DNA of 13,475 nucleotides from Lawsonibacter sp. (GTDB taxonomy: Bacteria; Bacillota; Clostridia; Oscillospirales; Oscillospiraceae). Position 1 is the first letter of the stretch; each line of letters opens with the position of its first letter. Location of the stretch: contig JAAWCR010000080.1 of the NCBI GenBank assembly GCA_022793355.1, positions 1 through 13,475 on the forward strand, given 5' to 3'. Under the pieces are notes generated by a model. The model searched no databases. It was not told where the DNA came from and saw only the letters and a program-made list of their open reading frames with translations. The position numbers and the translations under genes were made by a program. Below are positions 1-5,958 of this stretch, one piece after another.

Positions 1-314
1 CGGGGGTCGTACCTGGCCACGATGGCCTTGAACTCGTCCCAAACCGGGCACTCCAGGTCCTTGTGCCGCTCCGTCTTGTTCATGATAGTAACCGGCTTCT
101 CCACAAAATCGTCCAGGGGCATGAGCTGCAAAATGGCGTCCAGCAGCTCGGTGGCCTGGTGGCCGTCGCAGCGGACGTTGATATGCCCCTTTGCCGCCGC
201 GATAGAGGCGGCGGCGAAGTTGGCATCGCCAATCACCAGGGTGTCGCCGTGGCCCATCTCGTGCAGGACCTTCAGCAGTTCGGGGGTGATACAGTTGGGA
301 ATACCTCTCAGCAT
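1..314 (-). CDS. fucU: FucU/RbsD-family sugar mutarotase (partial, C-terminus outside window)
   Basis: The first 104 codons of a gene that runs off the left edge; family members are about 140 residues. Reading the minus strand from the ATG at 314-312 gives an N-terminus starting MLRGIPNCITPELLKVL, followed by GHGD (residues 21-24), DANF (30-33) and DGH (50-52), the hallmark blocks of L-fucose mutarotase (FucU) and D-ribose pyranase (RbsD). The ATG is preceded by a good GAAGGAG ribosome binding site. These enzymes interconvert the ring forms of free sugars so that a kinase or isomerase receives the right anomer. It lies 14 bases after a shell gene and is probably the last or near-last gene of the microcompartment operon. 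I infer that it acts on the imported 5-deoxy or 5-methylthio pentose rather than fucose, because no other fucose gene is visible. The family is clear; the substrate is a guess. Confidence 0.85.
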   Translation of the reverse strand, partial: MLRGIPNCITPELLKVLHEMGHGDTLVIGDANFAAASIAAAKGHINVRCDGHQATELLDAILQLMPLDDFVEKPVTIMNKTERHKDLECPVWDEFKAIVARYDP

Positions 315-328
315 TAGCGCTCCTTCTT

Positions 329-637
329 TCAAAAATACTCGCCGTGGCGGGTGACGGTCTTTTGGCCGTGGCAGGTGAAGCTGTCGATGATGGCGCAGCA
401 GATCCGGTCGGTCATGACGTTGTTGTCCCCGTGGAGCATGTTGCCCGCGCCGCCGTCGGTGTCCACCACCACGATGTCCCCCACTCCGGCGCATACGCAG
501 TCGGTGGCGATCTCCCGCTCCCCCTCCGGCTCCATGGTCATGGGGTTGAGATACTCCACCAGCAGCAGCTTGTAGGGTGGAAGGGCCCTGTCCTTCACCG
601 TGGAAACCAGGTTGCCCACCACTCTTCCGATACGCAT
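329..637 (-). CDS. BMC-P (EutN/CcmL-type) pentameric shell vertex protein, copy 1
   Basis: A 102-residue protein of the EutN/CcmL/PduN family, whose pentamers cap the vertices of microcompartment shells. It opens with the family signature MRIGRVVGNLVSTVKD, followed by the KLLLVEY strand, a VGAG-type turn seen here as CAGVGD, and the closing AIID strand. Length is normal. It is the most divergent and cysteine-rich of the three BMC-P proteins in the window, with DCVC and ICC segments. The start at 637 follows a near-ideal AGGAGGTGAGCGG leader that also appears before the aldehyde dehydrogenase gene. It starts 11 bases after the preceding BMC-P gene. Whether the extra cysteines bind metal or are incidental cannot be told from sequence. 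Confidence 0.93.
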   Translation of the reverse strand: MRIGRVVGNLVSTVKDRALPPYKLLLVEYLNPMTMEPEGEREIATDCVCAGVGDIVVVDTDGGAGNMLHGDNNVMTDRICCAIIDSFTCHGQKTVTRHGEYF

Positions 638-648
638 CCGCTCACCTC

Positions 649-915
649 CTACCGCTCTTCGTTGTATGTGTCAATAAAACCCACCACCGCCATGTCATAA
701 GGGCCCTGATTGTCCCGGAAAATCCGGGAGGCCTCCTTCTTGGGGATGAGGAACACAAAGTCCCCCGGTCCGGCCTGACGGGTGTGGTCGGCGGCGACCA
801 CCGTTTCGGCGTCCTTCCCGTTGACGATAAGCTTCACCGTCAGCAGGGGCACCCCCTCCATAGAGGGGTCCTTCACCGTGGCCACCACTGTACCGGTAAT
901 TCGACCGGTAATCAT
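649..915 (-). CDS. BMC-P (EutN/CcmL-type) pentameric shell vertex protein, copy 2
   Basis: An 88-residue BMC-P protein beginning MITGRITGTVVATVKD and ending with the VVGFIDTY strand typical of EutN/CcmL proteins. The central VVAADHTRQAGPGDFVFL segment corresponds to the conserved D-VGAG-GE-V loop but is degenerate. Its ATG overlaps the TAA of the upstream BMC-H gene by one base (TAATG), which implies translational coupling. Length is typical for the family. It forms shell vertices and has no catalytic role. Adjacent, sequence-divergent BMC-P genes in one locus suggest either mixed vertices or specialised vertex types. Confidence 0.92.
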   Translation of the reverse strand: MITGRITGTVVATVKDPSMEGVPLLTVKLIVNGKDAETVVAADHTRQAGPGDFVFLIPKKEASRIFRDNQGPYDMAVVGFIDTYNEER

Positions 916-1199
916 TACTCCGCCTTGTCCAGGGAGGGCAGGATGTACTCCACGTCGGAGTGGGGCCGGGGGATCACATGGGCTCCAAAGAGCTCGCCCA
1001 CCCGCTTGGCGGCGGCGGCTCCGGCGTCCACGGCGGCCTTGACCGCGCCTACGTCCCCCCGCACCATGACGGTGACCAGGCCGCTGCCGATCTGGACCTT
1101 TCCGATGAGGGATACGTTAGCCGCCTTGACCATGGAGTCCGCCGCCTCGATGGCGCCGATCAGGCCTCTGGTTTCGATCATTCCAAGAGCTTCTTTCAT
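915..1199 (-). CDS. BMC-H hexameric shell protein (PduA/EutM-like)
   Basis: A 94-residue single BMC-domain protein that forms the flat hexamers of the shell facets. It begins MKEALGMIETRGLIGAIEAA, has the AANV-L segment, and carries the canonical pore loop IGSG at about residues 37-40, followed by TVMVRGDVGAVKAAVDAG. The G-S-G pore is like that of PduA and should be polar, suited to small polar substrates. It is the only BMC-H gene visible, so it is likely the main facet protein unless others lie outside the window. The start at 1199 has a clear GGAGG ribosome binding site in an AT-rich leader. The stop overlaps the next start (TAATG). Confidence 0.96.
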   Translation of the reverse strand: MKEALGMIETRGLIGAIEAADSMVKAANVSLIGKVQIGSGLVTVMVRGDVGAVKAAVDAGAAAAKRVGELFGAHVIPRPHSDVEYILPSLDKAE

Positions 1200-1271
1200 G
1201 TTGATAACCTCCGTTTATAATTTGAATAGAATATTACTTATTGTTTCCGCCAGCGGCGGTGGGTTCACAAA
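1200..1271 (-). other. AT-rich intergenic leader between BMC-T and BMC-H genes
   Basis: A 72-base gap in an otherwise tightly packed operon. Just after the BMC-T stop there is a short GC hairpin (CCGCC at 1247-1251 pairing with GGCGG at 1255-1259, 3-base loop). An AT-rich stretch and the GGAGG ribosome binding site of the BMC-H gene follow. The hairpin has no T-run, so it is not a standard terminator. It may be an mRNA processing or stabilising site that raises output of the abundant BMC-H protein. I could not assign a promoter. Confidence 0.4.
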
Positions 1272-1817
1272 TTACTGCATACTCCGCAGCAAATCGGGGT
1301 GGGGCGCGGGGATGACCACGCTTTTCCCCATCAGGCCCTGGGTTTCCTCCAAAGCCTCAGCCGCCTCCACGGCGGCGGTGACCGCCGCCACCTCGCCGGT
1401 GAGCAGGACGAAGGACTTTCCGCCCAGTCCCCGGCCCAGCCGCACCTCCAGCAGGCGGATGTCCGCCGCCTTGGCAGCGGCGTCGGCGGCGTGGATGGCT
1501 GCGCACAGGGAATAGGTCTCCATCACGCCCACCGACTTCAGGTGTTCGGTATCTGTACAGGCCATAATGGCCGGGGCCACGCTCTTGTCGATGTTGGCAA
1601 TGACCAGCGAGTCCACCAGAACGCCCTGGGCCAGCTCCCGGCCCGCCTCCACAGCGGCCCGGACCGCCGCCACCTCACCGGACACCACCGTGTAGTGCTT
1701 TCCGGCGCAGACGCAGCCGGAGGAGACCAGCGTTACCTCCGCCGCCTTGAGCATCGTGTCGCACACCAGAAATCCGGTGGGGATGCTCATCACCTCGTTC
1801 ATACCCAGCGCGTCCAT
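1272..1817 (-). CDS. pduT: BMC-T tandem-domain trimeric shell protein, PduT-like with probable Fe-S pore
   Basis: A 181-residue protein with two BMC domains in tandem (about residues 1-90 and 95-181), the length expected of PduT. The first domain contains CVCAGKHY, in which Cys37 aligns with Cys38 of Salmonella PduT (ICPGK context). In PduT trimers that residue binds a [4Fe-4S] cluster at the pore. Conserved PduT-like segments include LVDSLVIANI and SVGVMETYSLCAAIHAAD, and the C-terminus ends IPAPHPDLLRSM. The family role is electron transfer across the shell, with PduS as partner; here the pduS-like gene lies immediately upstream and the two overlap (TAATG at 1819-1815). The extra Cys35 beside Cys37 is unusual. 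Alignments were made from memory, but the family assignment is firm. Confidence 0.93.
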   Translation of the reverse strand: MDALGMNEVMSIPTGFLVCDTMLKAAEVTLVSSGCVCAGKHYTVVSGEVAAVRAAVEAGRELAQGVLVDSLVIANIDKSVAPAIMACTDTEHLKSVGVMETYSLCAAIHAADAAAKAADIRLLEVRLGRGLGGKSFVLLTGEVAAVTAAVEAAEALEETQGLMGKSVVIPAPHPDLLRSMQ

Positions 1818-3121
1818 TATGTCACCGTCCTTATCTCAATCCATTCCCCGGTCACCTGGGTGACAGTCCCGGAAATGGAGGCGTGTATTCTGGCCCCCAG
1901 GCCCTCCGGCTCGGCGATGAGCTGGCCCTTCTGGACTGCCATACCGGCTGTCACCACCGGCTTGTCAGGCCCTCCAACATGCATTTTCAGGGGGATGCGC
2001 ACCGCCTGGACCTCCACCGTACCGGCGAAGGGGGCGTCGGCGTCGTATTTTTCCAAATCCAGCCGGCTGAGCAGCCGTGCCGTGGGCAGGCGCTTGGTGT
2101 CAAAGCCCTGGGGCGGGTATTTGGCCTCCTTCACCGGCTTGATCCCCTCTTTCCGCATCCGGTCCTTGTAGGCCTGCATCATTTTGGAGGGGTGCAGGCC
2201 GAAGTTGCAGGCGTAGTAGGTGCAGATGCCGCAGTCGCAGCAGGACCAGACGCCGTTGGTGTCCCCGCCGATGAGGCCGCAGTTCCCCGCGGCCAGGGCC
2301 CGCATGACCTTGTGGGGCTGTACGTTCAGCCCCATGGCGTTCCGGGGGCACATCTGGGTACACATGGAGCACTGGCAGCACACCGCCCGGGCCATCCGGG
2401 CTTCTCTTTGGAGATCGCCGTCCTTCCGGCTCAGAATGGCCGCGTCCCGGGGGAAGGCCAGCAGGCCGCCGGTGGTCTTGGTGACGACCTCCCCCTCCAG
2501 GGATTCCACCACCCGGCCCATGAGGGGCCCGCCAATGATGTACACGCAGTCCCCCACAGGGCCGCCCGCCAAGTCGGGTAAGAGGCTGAGAGGAGTACCG
2601 ATGGGAGCGGAAACCGTCATGGGGTTTTGCACCGCGCCGCCGATGGTAAGCACCTTGTCGGTGACGGGCCGGCCCTGGAGGGCCTCGTACACCTGATACA
2701 CAGTGGCGGCGTTGGACACCACGCACCCCACGTCCAGAGGCAGGCCCCCGGTGGGCACCACCCGACCGGTGACGCAGTGGATCAGGTTCTGCTCGTCTCC
2801 CGCCGGGTAGACCGAGGGGGAGAGGTACAGCTCAATGGCCTTGCCCTCCACCGCCCGCTTGAGCGCGTCCACCATGCCGGCGTTGTGCTCCTTCACGGCG
2901 ATTACCGCCCGCTCCGCCCCCAGGTGGGCCTTGACACGCAGAGTAGCCGCCGCGATCTCCGGGGCGAAGGTCTCCACGATGTACCGGTCGGTGCGCAGCA
3001 GGGGCTCGCACTCAATGGCGTTGACAATAAAGACTTCGGCCTTTGCCTTGTACTTCACATGGGTGGGAAAGCCCGCGCCGCCGGCGCCCACCACGCCGGC
3101 TTGAAAAATCATGTCCAGCAT
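1817..3121 (-). CDS. pduS: PduS-like RnfC-family flavin/iron-sulfur oxidoreductase
   Basis: A 434-residue protein close in length to Salmonella PduS (about 450). It starts with the nucleotide/flavin-binding GVVGAGGAGFPTHVK segment (residues 9-23) and has the RnfC/Nqo1-like core. Two ferredoxin-type cysteine sets follow: C248, C251, C254, C258-P and C294, C297, C300, C305. The C-terminal region (about 375-434) resembles a lipoyl/SLBB-type barrel. PduS is known as a cobalamin reductase that also docks to PduT and may reoxidise NADH at the shell. No B12 enzyme is visible in this window, so electron export or NAD+ recycling for the aldehyde dehydrogenase is the likelier job. The start lies 3 bases after the dehydrogenase stop with no convincing ribosome binding site, suggesting coupled translation; Met4 is an alternative start. 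Confidence 0.93.
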   Translation of the reverse strand: MLDMIFQAGVVGAGGAGFPTHVKYKAKAEVFIVNAIECEPLLRTDRYIVETFAPEIAAATLRVKAHLGAERAVIAVKEHNAGMVDALKRAVEGKAIELYLSPSVYPAGDEQNLIHCVTGRVVPTGGLPLDVGCVVSNAATVYQVYEALQGRPVTDKVLTIGGAVQNPMTVSAPIGTPLSLLPDLAGGPVGDCVYIIGGPLMGRVVESLEGEVVTKTTGGLLAFPRDAAILSRKDGDLQREARMARAVCCQCSMCTQMCPRNAMGLNVQPHKVMRALAAGNCGLIGGDTNGVWSCCDCGICTYYACNFGLHPSKMMQAYKDRMRKEGIKPVKEAKYPPQGFDTKRLPTARLLSRLDLEKYDADAPFAGTVEVQAVRIPLKMHVGGPDKPVVTAGMAVQKGQLIAEPEGLGARIHASISGTVTQVTGEWIEIRTVT

Positions 3122-3124
3122 AGG

Positions 3125-4591
3125 CTAAATGATCCGGAAGTCGTCGTGGAGGACGCACCGCCTTGCCCGGGTGAAGGTCCGGGCGGAGGTCAGCCCCTCG
3201 CCGGTGGGGGTGGCGATGGTGAGGGTGGCGTGGCCCTCGGCCTCCATTCCCAACCCCGAGTAGGAGGGGGCGTTCTTCACAAAGATGGTGGTGTTCAGGG
3301 CCTTGGCCGCCCGGCTCATATTCCGCACGTTGGTGGAGTGCATGATGGCCGAGTGCCAGCAGCCGTTCTCCGCCCGTACCGCCTCCCGGATGGCCTCATC
3401 CACGTCGGACACCCGGACGCAGGCCAGCACCGGCATGAGCATTTCTGTCACAACAAAGGGGTGATGACCGTCCACCTCGCAGATAATCAGCCGGGGCTTG
3501 CCGGTGTAGGAGATGCCGCACTGGTCCAGAATATAGGAGGCGTCCCGGCCCACAAACTTCCGGCTGGGGGTGTATTTGCCGTTATTCTCCATCAGGACGG
3601 CGCGCAGGACCTTGTCAATGTCCCCCCCGCGAATCTGGAACGCCCCGTTGCGCTCCAGCTCGGACAGAAAGCGGTCAAAAACGGTGCTGACACAGAACAC
3701 CTCTTTCTCCGCCACACACAGGATGTTGTTCTCATAGGACGCCCCGTCCACCGTGCGCTTGCCCGCCTTGTCCAGCTCGGCGGTCTCATCCACAATCACC
3801 GGGGGATTGCCCGGTCCGGCGCAGACCGCCTTCTTGCCGCTGTTCATAGCCACCTTTACAATGGCCTCGCCCCCGGTAACGGACAGCAGCCGCACCTTGG
3901 GGTGCTTCATCACCGCCTGAGAGTTCTCCAGACTGGGCTCCGCCGGGGTGGTAATGATGCCGGAGGGCGCTCCATGGGCCACAAGGGCCTCATGGAGGAC
4001 CCGAATGGCCTCCTGAGAGGACCGCTTCGCCGCCGGGTGGGGGCTGAACACCACCGTGTTTCCGGCGGAGATCATGCTGATGGCGTTGTTAATCACCGTA
4101 GCCGTGGGATTGGTGGAGGGGATCACCGAGGCGATCACCCCAAAGGGGGCGTGTTCCACCAGGGTAAAGCCGCCGTCGCCGGTATAGGCCTCGGTGGGGA
4201 TGTCCTCTGGGCCGGGGGTCTTGTCGGCGGCCAGAAGATTCTTGACCACCTTGTCCTCCACATGGCCGTAGCCCGTCTCCTCATGGGCCATTTCCGCCAG
4301 ATGCCGGGCGTTGTCCCGGGCGGCCTGACGCATAGCCTCCACCAGCTCCCGCCGCTTTTCCAGGGAAAGCTGGGTGAACTGCTGAAAGGCCATCCAGGCC
4401 GCTTCCACCGCCGCGTCGGCGTCCTGATACATCCATCCCCCCACGTTAACCGGGGCCTGGGCGGACACCGCCGGACGCAGCACCGCCTGGGGCGCCGCCG
4501 GGACGCTCTGGACCGGGGCAGGGGAGGTCCCGCCGCCCATCTGGGCGATGGTCAGGCGTACAATCTCCTCCACCTGTTCTTTGGAGAGCAT
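3125..4591 (-). CDS. CoA-acylating aldehyde dehydrogenase (PduP/EutE-like), microcompartment cargo
   Basis: A 488-residue enzyme of the PduP/EutE family, which oxidises a short aldehyde with NAD+ and CoA to acyl-CoA. The catalytic cysteine is Cys292 in ENNILCVAEKE. Other signatures are PSTNP (159-163 region), the GPGNPP cofactor loop (259-264) and the GKPRLI and VTEMLMPVLA segments. The N-terminus is an amphipathic helix, LSKEQVEEIVRLTIAQM, joined to the catalytic domain by a Pro/Ala-rich linker (about residues 20-50). This is the classic layout of an encapsulation peptide. The start overlaps the stop of the upstream BMC-P gene (TAATG) and has a strong AGGAGGTGAG site. The expected substrate is the aldehyde released by the class II aldolase: acetaldehyde from 5-deoxyribose or 2-(methylthio)acetaldehyde from methylthioribose. 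The exact substrate cannot be read from sequence. Confidence 0.95.
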   Translation of the reverse strand: MLSKEQVEEIVRLTIAQMGGGTSPAPVQSVPAAPQAVLRPAVSAQAPVNVGGWMYQDADAAVEAAWMAFQQFTQLSLEKRRELVEAMRQAARDNARHLAEMAHEETGYGHVEDKVVKNLLAADKTPGPEDIPTEAYTGDGGFTLVEHAPFGVIASVIPSTNPTATVINNAISMISAGNTVVFSPHPAAKRSSQEAIRVLHEALVAHGAPSGIITTPAEPSLENSQAVMKHPKVRLLSVTGGEAIVKVAMNSGKKAVCAGPGNPPVIVDETAELDKAGKRTVDGASYENNILCVAEKEVFCVSTVFDRFLSELERNGAFQIRGGDIDKVLRAVLMENNGKYTPSRKFVGRDASYILDQCGISYTGKPRLIICEVDGHHPFVVTEMLMPVLACVRVSDVDEAIREAVRAENGCWHSAIMHSTNVRNMSRAAKALNTTIFVKNAPSYSGLGMEAEGHATLTIATPTGEGLTSARTFTRARRCVLHDDFRII

Positions 4592-4902
4592 TACCGCTCA
4601 CCTCCTTCTTGGTGCTTGTCAAAGACCCGCTTGTGGTCGATGTCGATGTAGTCAATGATGGCCGTGATGGTGCAGTCCGCCGGCTTGTCCTTGGTGGTCT
4701 CGGTCATCCGGGAGGAGGACCCGGCGCACAGCATAACCACCTCGCCCTCCCCCGCCCCCACCGCGTCGATGGCGATGATGGGGGAGCCCTTCTCATCCAT
4801 GGTGTCCAGGTCGATGTTCCGGACCACCAGCAGCTTCAGGCCGGTCAGCCGGTCGGACTTGGAGGTGCTCACCACTGAGCCGATTACTCTTGCAATTTGC
4901 AT
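4591..4902 (-). CDS. eutN: BMC-P (EutN/CcmL-type) pentameric shell vertex protein, copy 3
   Basis: A 103-residue protein and the most canonical BMC-P of the three. It has MQIARVIGSVVSTSK at the N-terminus, the KLLVVRNID strand, the signature DAVGAGEGEVVMLCAGSSSR and the closing TAIIDYID strand. I chose the ATG at 4902-4900 over the in-frame ATG at 4986. The family signature begins exactly at 4902, and an AGGAAGG ribosome binding site lies 7 bases upstream. The longer reading would add 28 lysine/phenylalanine-rich residues encoded by the neighbouring palindromic repeat. It is the first shell gene after the enzyme block and overlaps the aldehyde dehydrogenase start. Confidence 0.95.
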   Translation of the reverse strand: MQIARVIGSVVSTSKSDRLTGLKLLVVRNIDLDTMDEKGSPIIAIDAVGAGEGEVVMLCAGSSSRMTETTKDKPADCTITAIIDYIDIDHKRVFDKHQEGGER

Positions 4903-4909
4903 AGCTTCA

Positions 4910-4916
4910 CCTTCCT
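4910..4916 (-). promoter_or_regulatory. Ribosome binding site fixing the start of BMC-P copy 3
   Basis: The minus strand reads AGGAAGG here, 7 bases before the ATG at 4902. It supports the short start and argues against the upstream in-frame ATG at 4986, which lies within the repeat element. Confidence 0.7.
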
Positions 4917-4919
4917 TAT

Positions 4920-5071
4920 CTTCCTTTCTTTTGAAAAAGAAAGGAAGCGAAAGAAAACTTTCCGGAAAAACCATGTTTTTCCTCACGCTTCTGACAGACA
5001 GTTGGAAGCAAAACGAAGTTTTGCGCCGAAGTTTCTTTTTGGTTCCTTTTTCTTTTCAAAGAAAAAGGAAC
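4920..5071. repeat. Palindrome-rich repeat element (three nested inverted repeats)
   Basis: A low-GC island of about 150 bases in a GC-rich operon, filling the gap between the pduL-like gene and BMC-P copy 3. It is bounded by two perfect palindromes. The left one has 13-base arms (CTTCCTTTCTTTT at 4920-4932, complement at 4935-4947, 2-base centre). The right one has 14-base arms (GTTCCTTTTTCTTT at 5042-5055, complement at 5058-5071, 2-base centre). Between them is a perfect 7-base hairpin (GCAAAAC at 5008-5014, GTTTTGC at 5018-5024). The flanks, about 4933-4962 and 5029-5060, are also roughly complementary, so the whole element could fold into one long stem. No T-run follows either stem on the minus strand, so it is not a standard terminator. 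It looks like a dispersed non-coding repeat (REP- or MITE-like) and may act as an mRNA processing or attenuation site. Confidence 0.8.
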
Positions 5072-5076
5072 ACAGC

Positions 5077-5955
5077 TTAGCGTTTGATTTCAATCTCCAG
5101 GCTCATGGCCCGCTCCCGGGCGGCGTCGGTGACAATGCACCGGGGCAGGCAGCGGATCACGGGGATGCCCCGCTTCCAGGCCTCCTCCACATCCCGCTCG
5201 GTAACCAAGTCCATGGGCTCAGTTTCCCTGGGCTTTTCCGGGGGCGGGGCGGCTTCCGTTTTGTGTCCGCCGCAGGAGCCGCCGCACTTGCAGCCTCCGC
5301 CGCAGGAACAGCCGGCGCTCCGCTCCGGCTCGGGGCATACCAGCTCCAACAAGTCTCCGTCAGTAACACACAGGGCGTTGGCCTCGTCGGTGTCCAGATG
5401 GACCTCCAGGTCGTGGCCCTCCCCCACCCGGCAGATCACCTGGTCCAGCATACCGCCACGCTGCCCACTCATGCGCAGGGACACCGCCTGGCCGTCTTTC
5501 AGGCCGAAGCAGGCCGCCTGCTGGGGGGACAGGTGCAGGTGCCGGGCCGGTACGATCACCCCTTGGGGGATGGCCAGCTGGCCCGCCGGACCCTTCAGGG
5601 TGCAGCCCGGGGTGCCGTCCACGTCGCCGGACATACGCACTTGGCCGGGAACGCCTAGCTTCTTGGCCTCGGAGAAGGTCAGCTCCACCTGGGTTTTTCC
5701 CCGGACGGGGCCCAGCACCCGGACGTTGGCAAGCTCCCCTCTGGGGCCGGCCACGGCCACCCGCTCCTGGGCGGCAAACTGTCCCGGCTGGGACAGGGCC
5801 TTGCAGGGATGGAGGGCATAGCCTGGGCCAAAGAGCCGGTCCAGGTCCTCCCGGCTCAGGTGGACGTGGCGGGCGCTCACCCCGGCGGGGACAAATTTGG
5901 TCCCCATGGCGGCCAGGTGGGAGAGCACCGCGTTGCGAATATCCTTCCTCTCCAT
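5077..5955 (-). CDS. pduL: PduL-type phosphotransacylase with Cys-rich linker and EutQ-like C-terminal module
   Basis: A 292-residue protein; ordinary PduL is about 210. Residues 1-210 are the phosphate acyltransferase, which converts acyl-CoA plus phosphate to acyl phosphate. The zinc-binding HxH motifs are at 30-32 (SARHVHLS) and 139-141 (PARHLHLSP), with H186 in the VHLDTDEANA block. The N-terminal helix (ERKDIRNAVLSHLAAM) resembles the PduL encapsulation peptide. Unusually, a Gly/Cys-rich stretch follows (C216, C218, C222, C224, C228, H231), then a Pro/Glu linker. Residues 248-292 match the N-terminal module of EutQ (LVTERDV...A...G...IVTDAARE...). The fusion is seen in sequence; the role of the added parts is unknown, with metal binding or scaffolding possible. 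The gene starts 3 bases after the aldolase stop. In this pathway it would make an acyl phosphate for ATP formation and recycle CoA. Confidence 0.93.
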   Translation of the reverse strand: MERKDIRNAVLSHLAAMGTKFVPAGVSARHVHLSREDLDRLFGPGYALHPCKALSQPGQFAAQERVAVAGPRGELANVRVLGPVRGKTQVELTFSEAKKLGVPGQVRMSGDVDGTPGCTLKGPAGQLAIPQGVIVPARHLHLSPQQAACFGLKDGQAVSLRMSGQRGGMLDQVICRVGEGHDLEVHLDTDEANALCVTDGDLLELVCPEPERSAGCSCGGGCKCGGSCGGHKTEAAPPPEKPRETEPMDLVTERDVEEAWKRGIPVIRCLPRCIVTDAARERAMSLEIEIKR

Positions 5956-5958
5956 AAA

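Noticed and set aside
1817..3121. RnfC subunit of a membrane Rnf complex
   Set aside because: No rnfD, G, E, A or B genes adjoin it, and its neighbour is a PduT-like shell protein, so PduS is the better call.
2627..4651. Very long plus-strand open frame (674 codons) opposite PduS and aldehyde dehydrogenase
   Set aside because: It is antisense to two clear, motif-bearing genes, and its translation is Gly/His/Arg-rich with no domain. Long antisense frames are expected in GC-rich DNA.
4903..4986. 28-residue N-terminal extension of BMC-P copy 3
   Set aside because: It is encoded by the palindromic repeat, is Lys/Phe-rich, and lacks similarity to the family, which starts at the Met at 4902.
4920..5071. 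Rho-independent terminator between PduL and BMC-P copy 3
   Set aside because: Stems are AT-rich and neither is followed by a T-run on the minus strand; annotated as a repeat.
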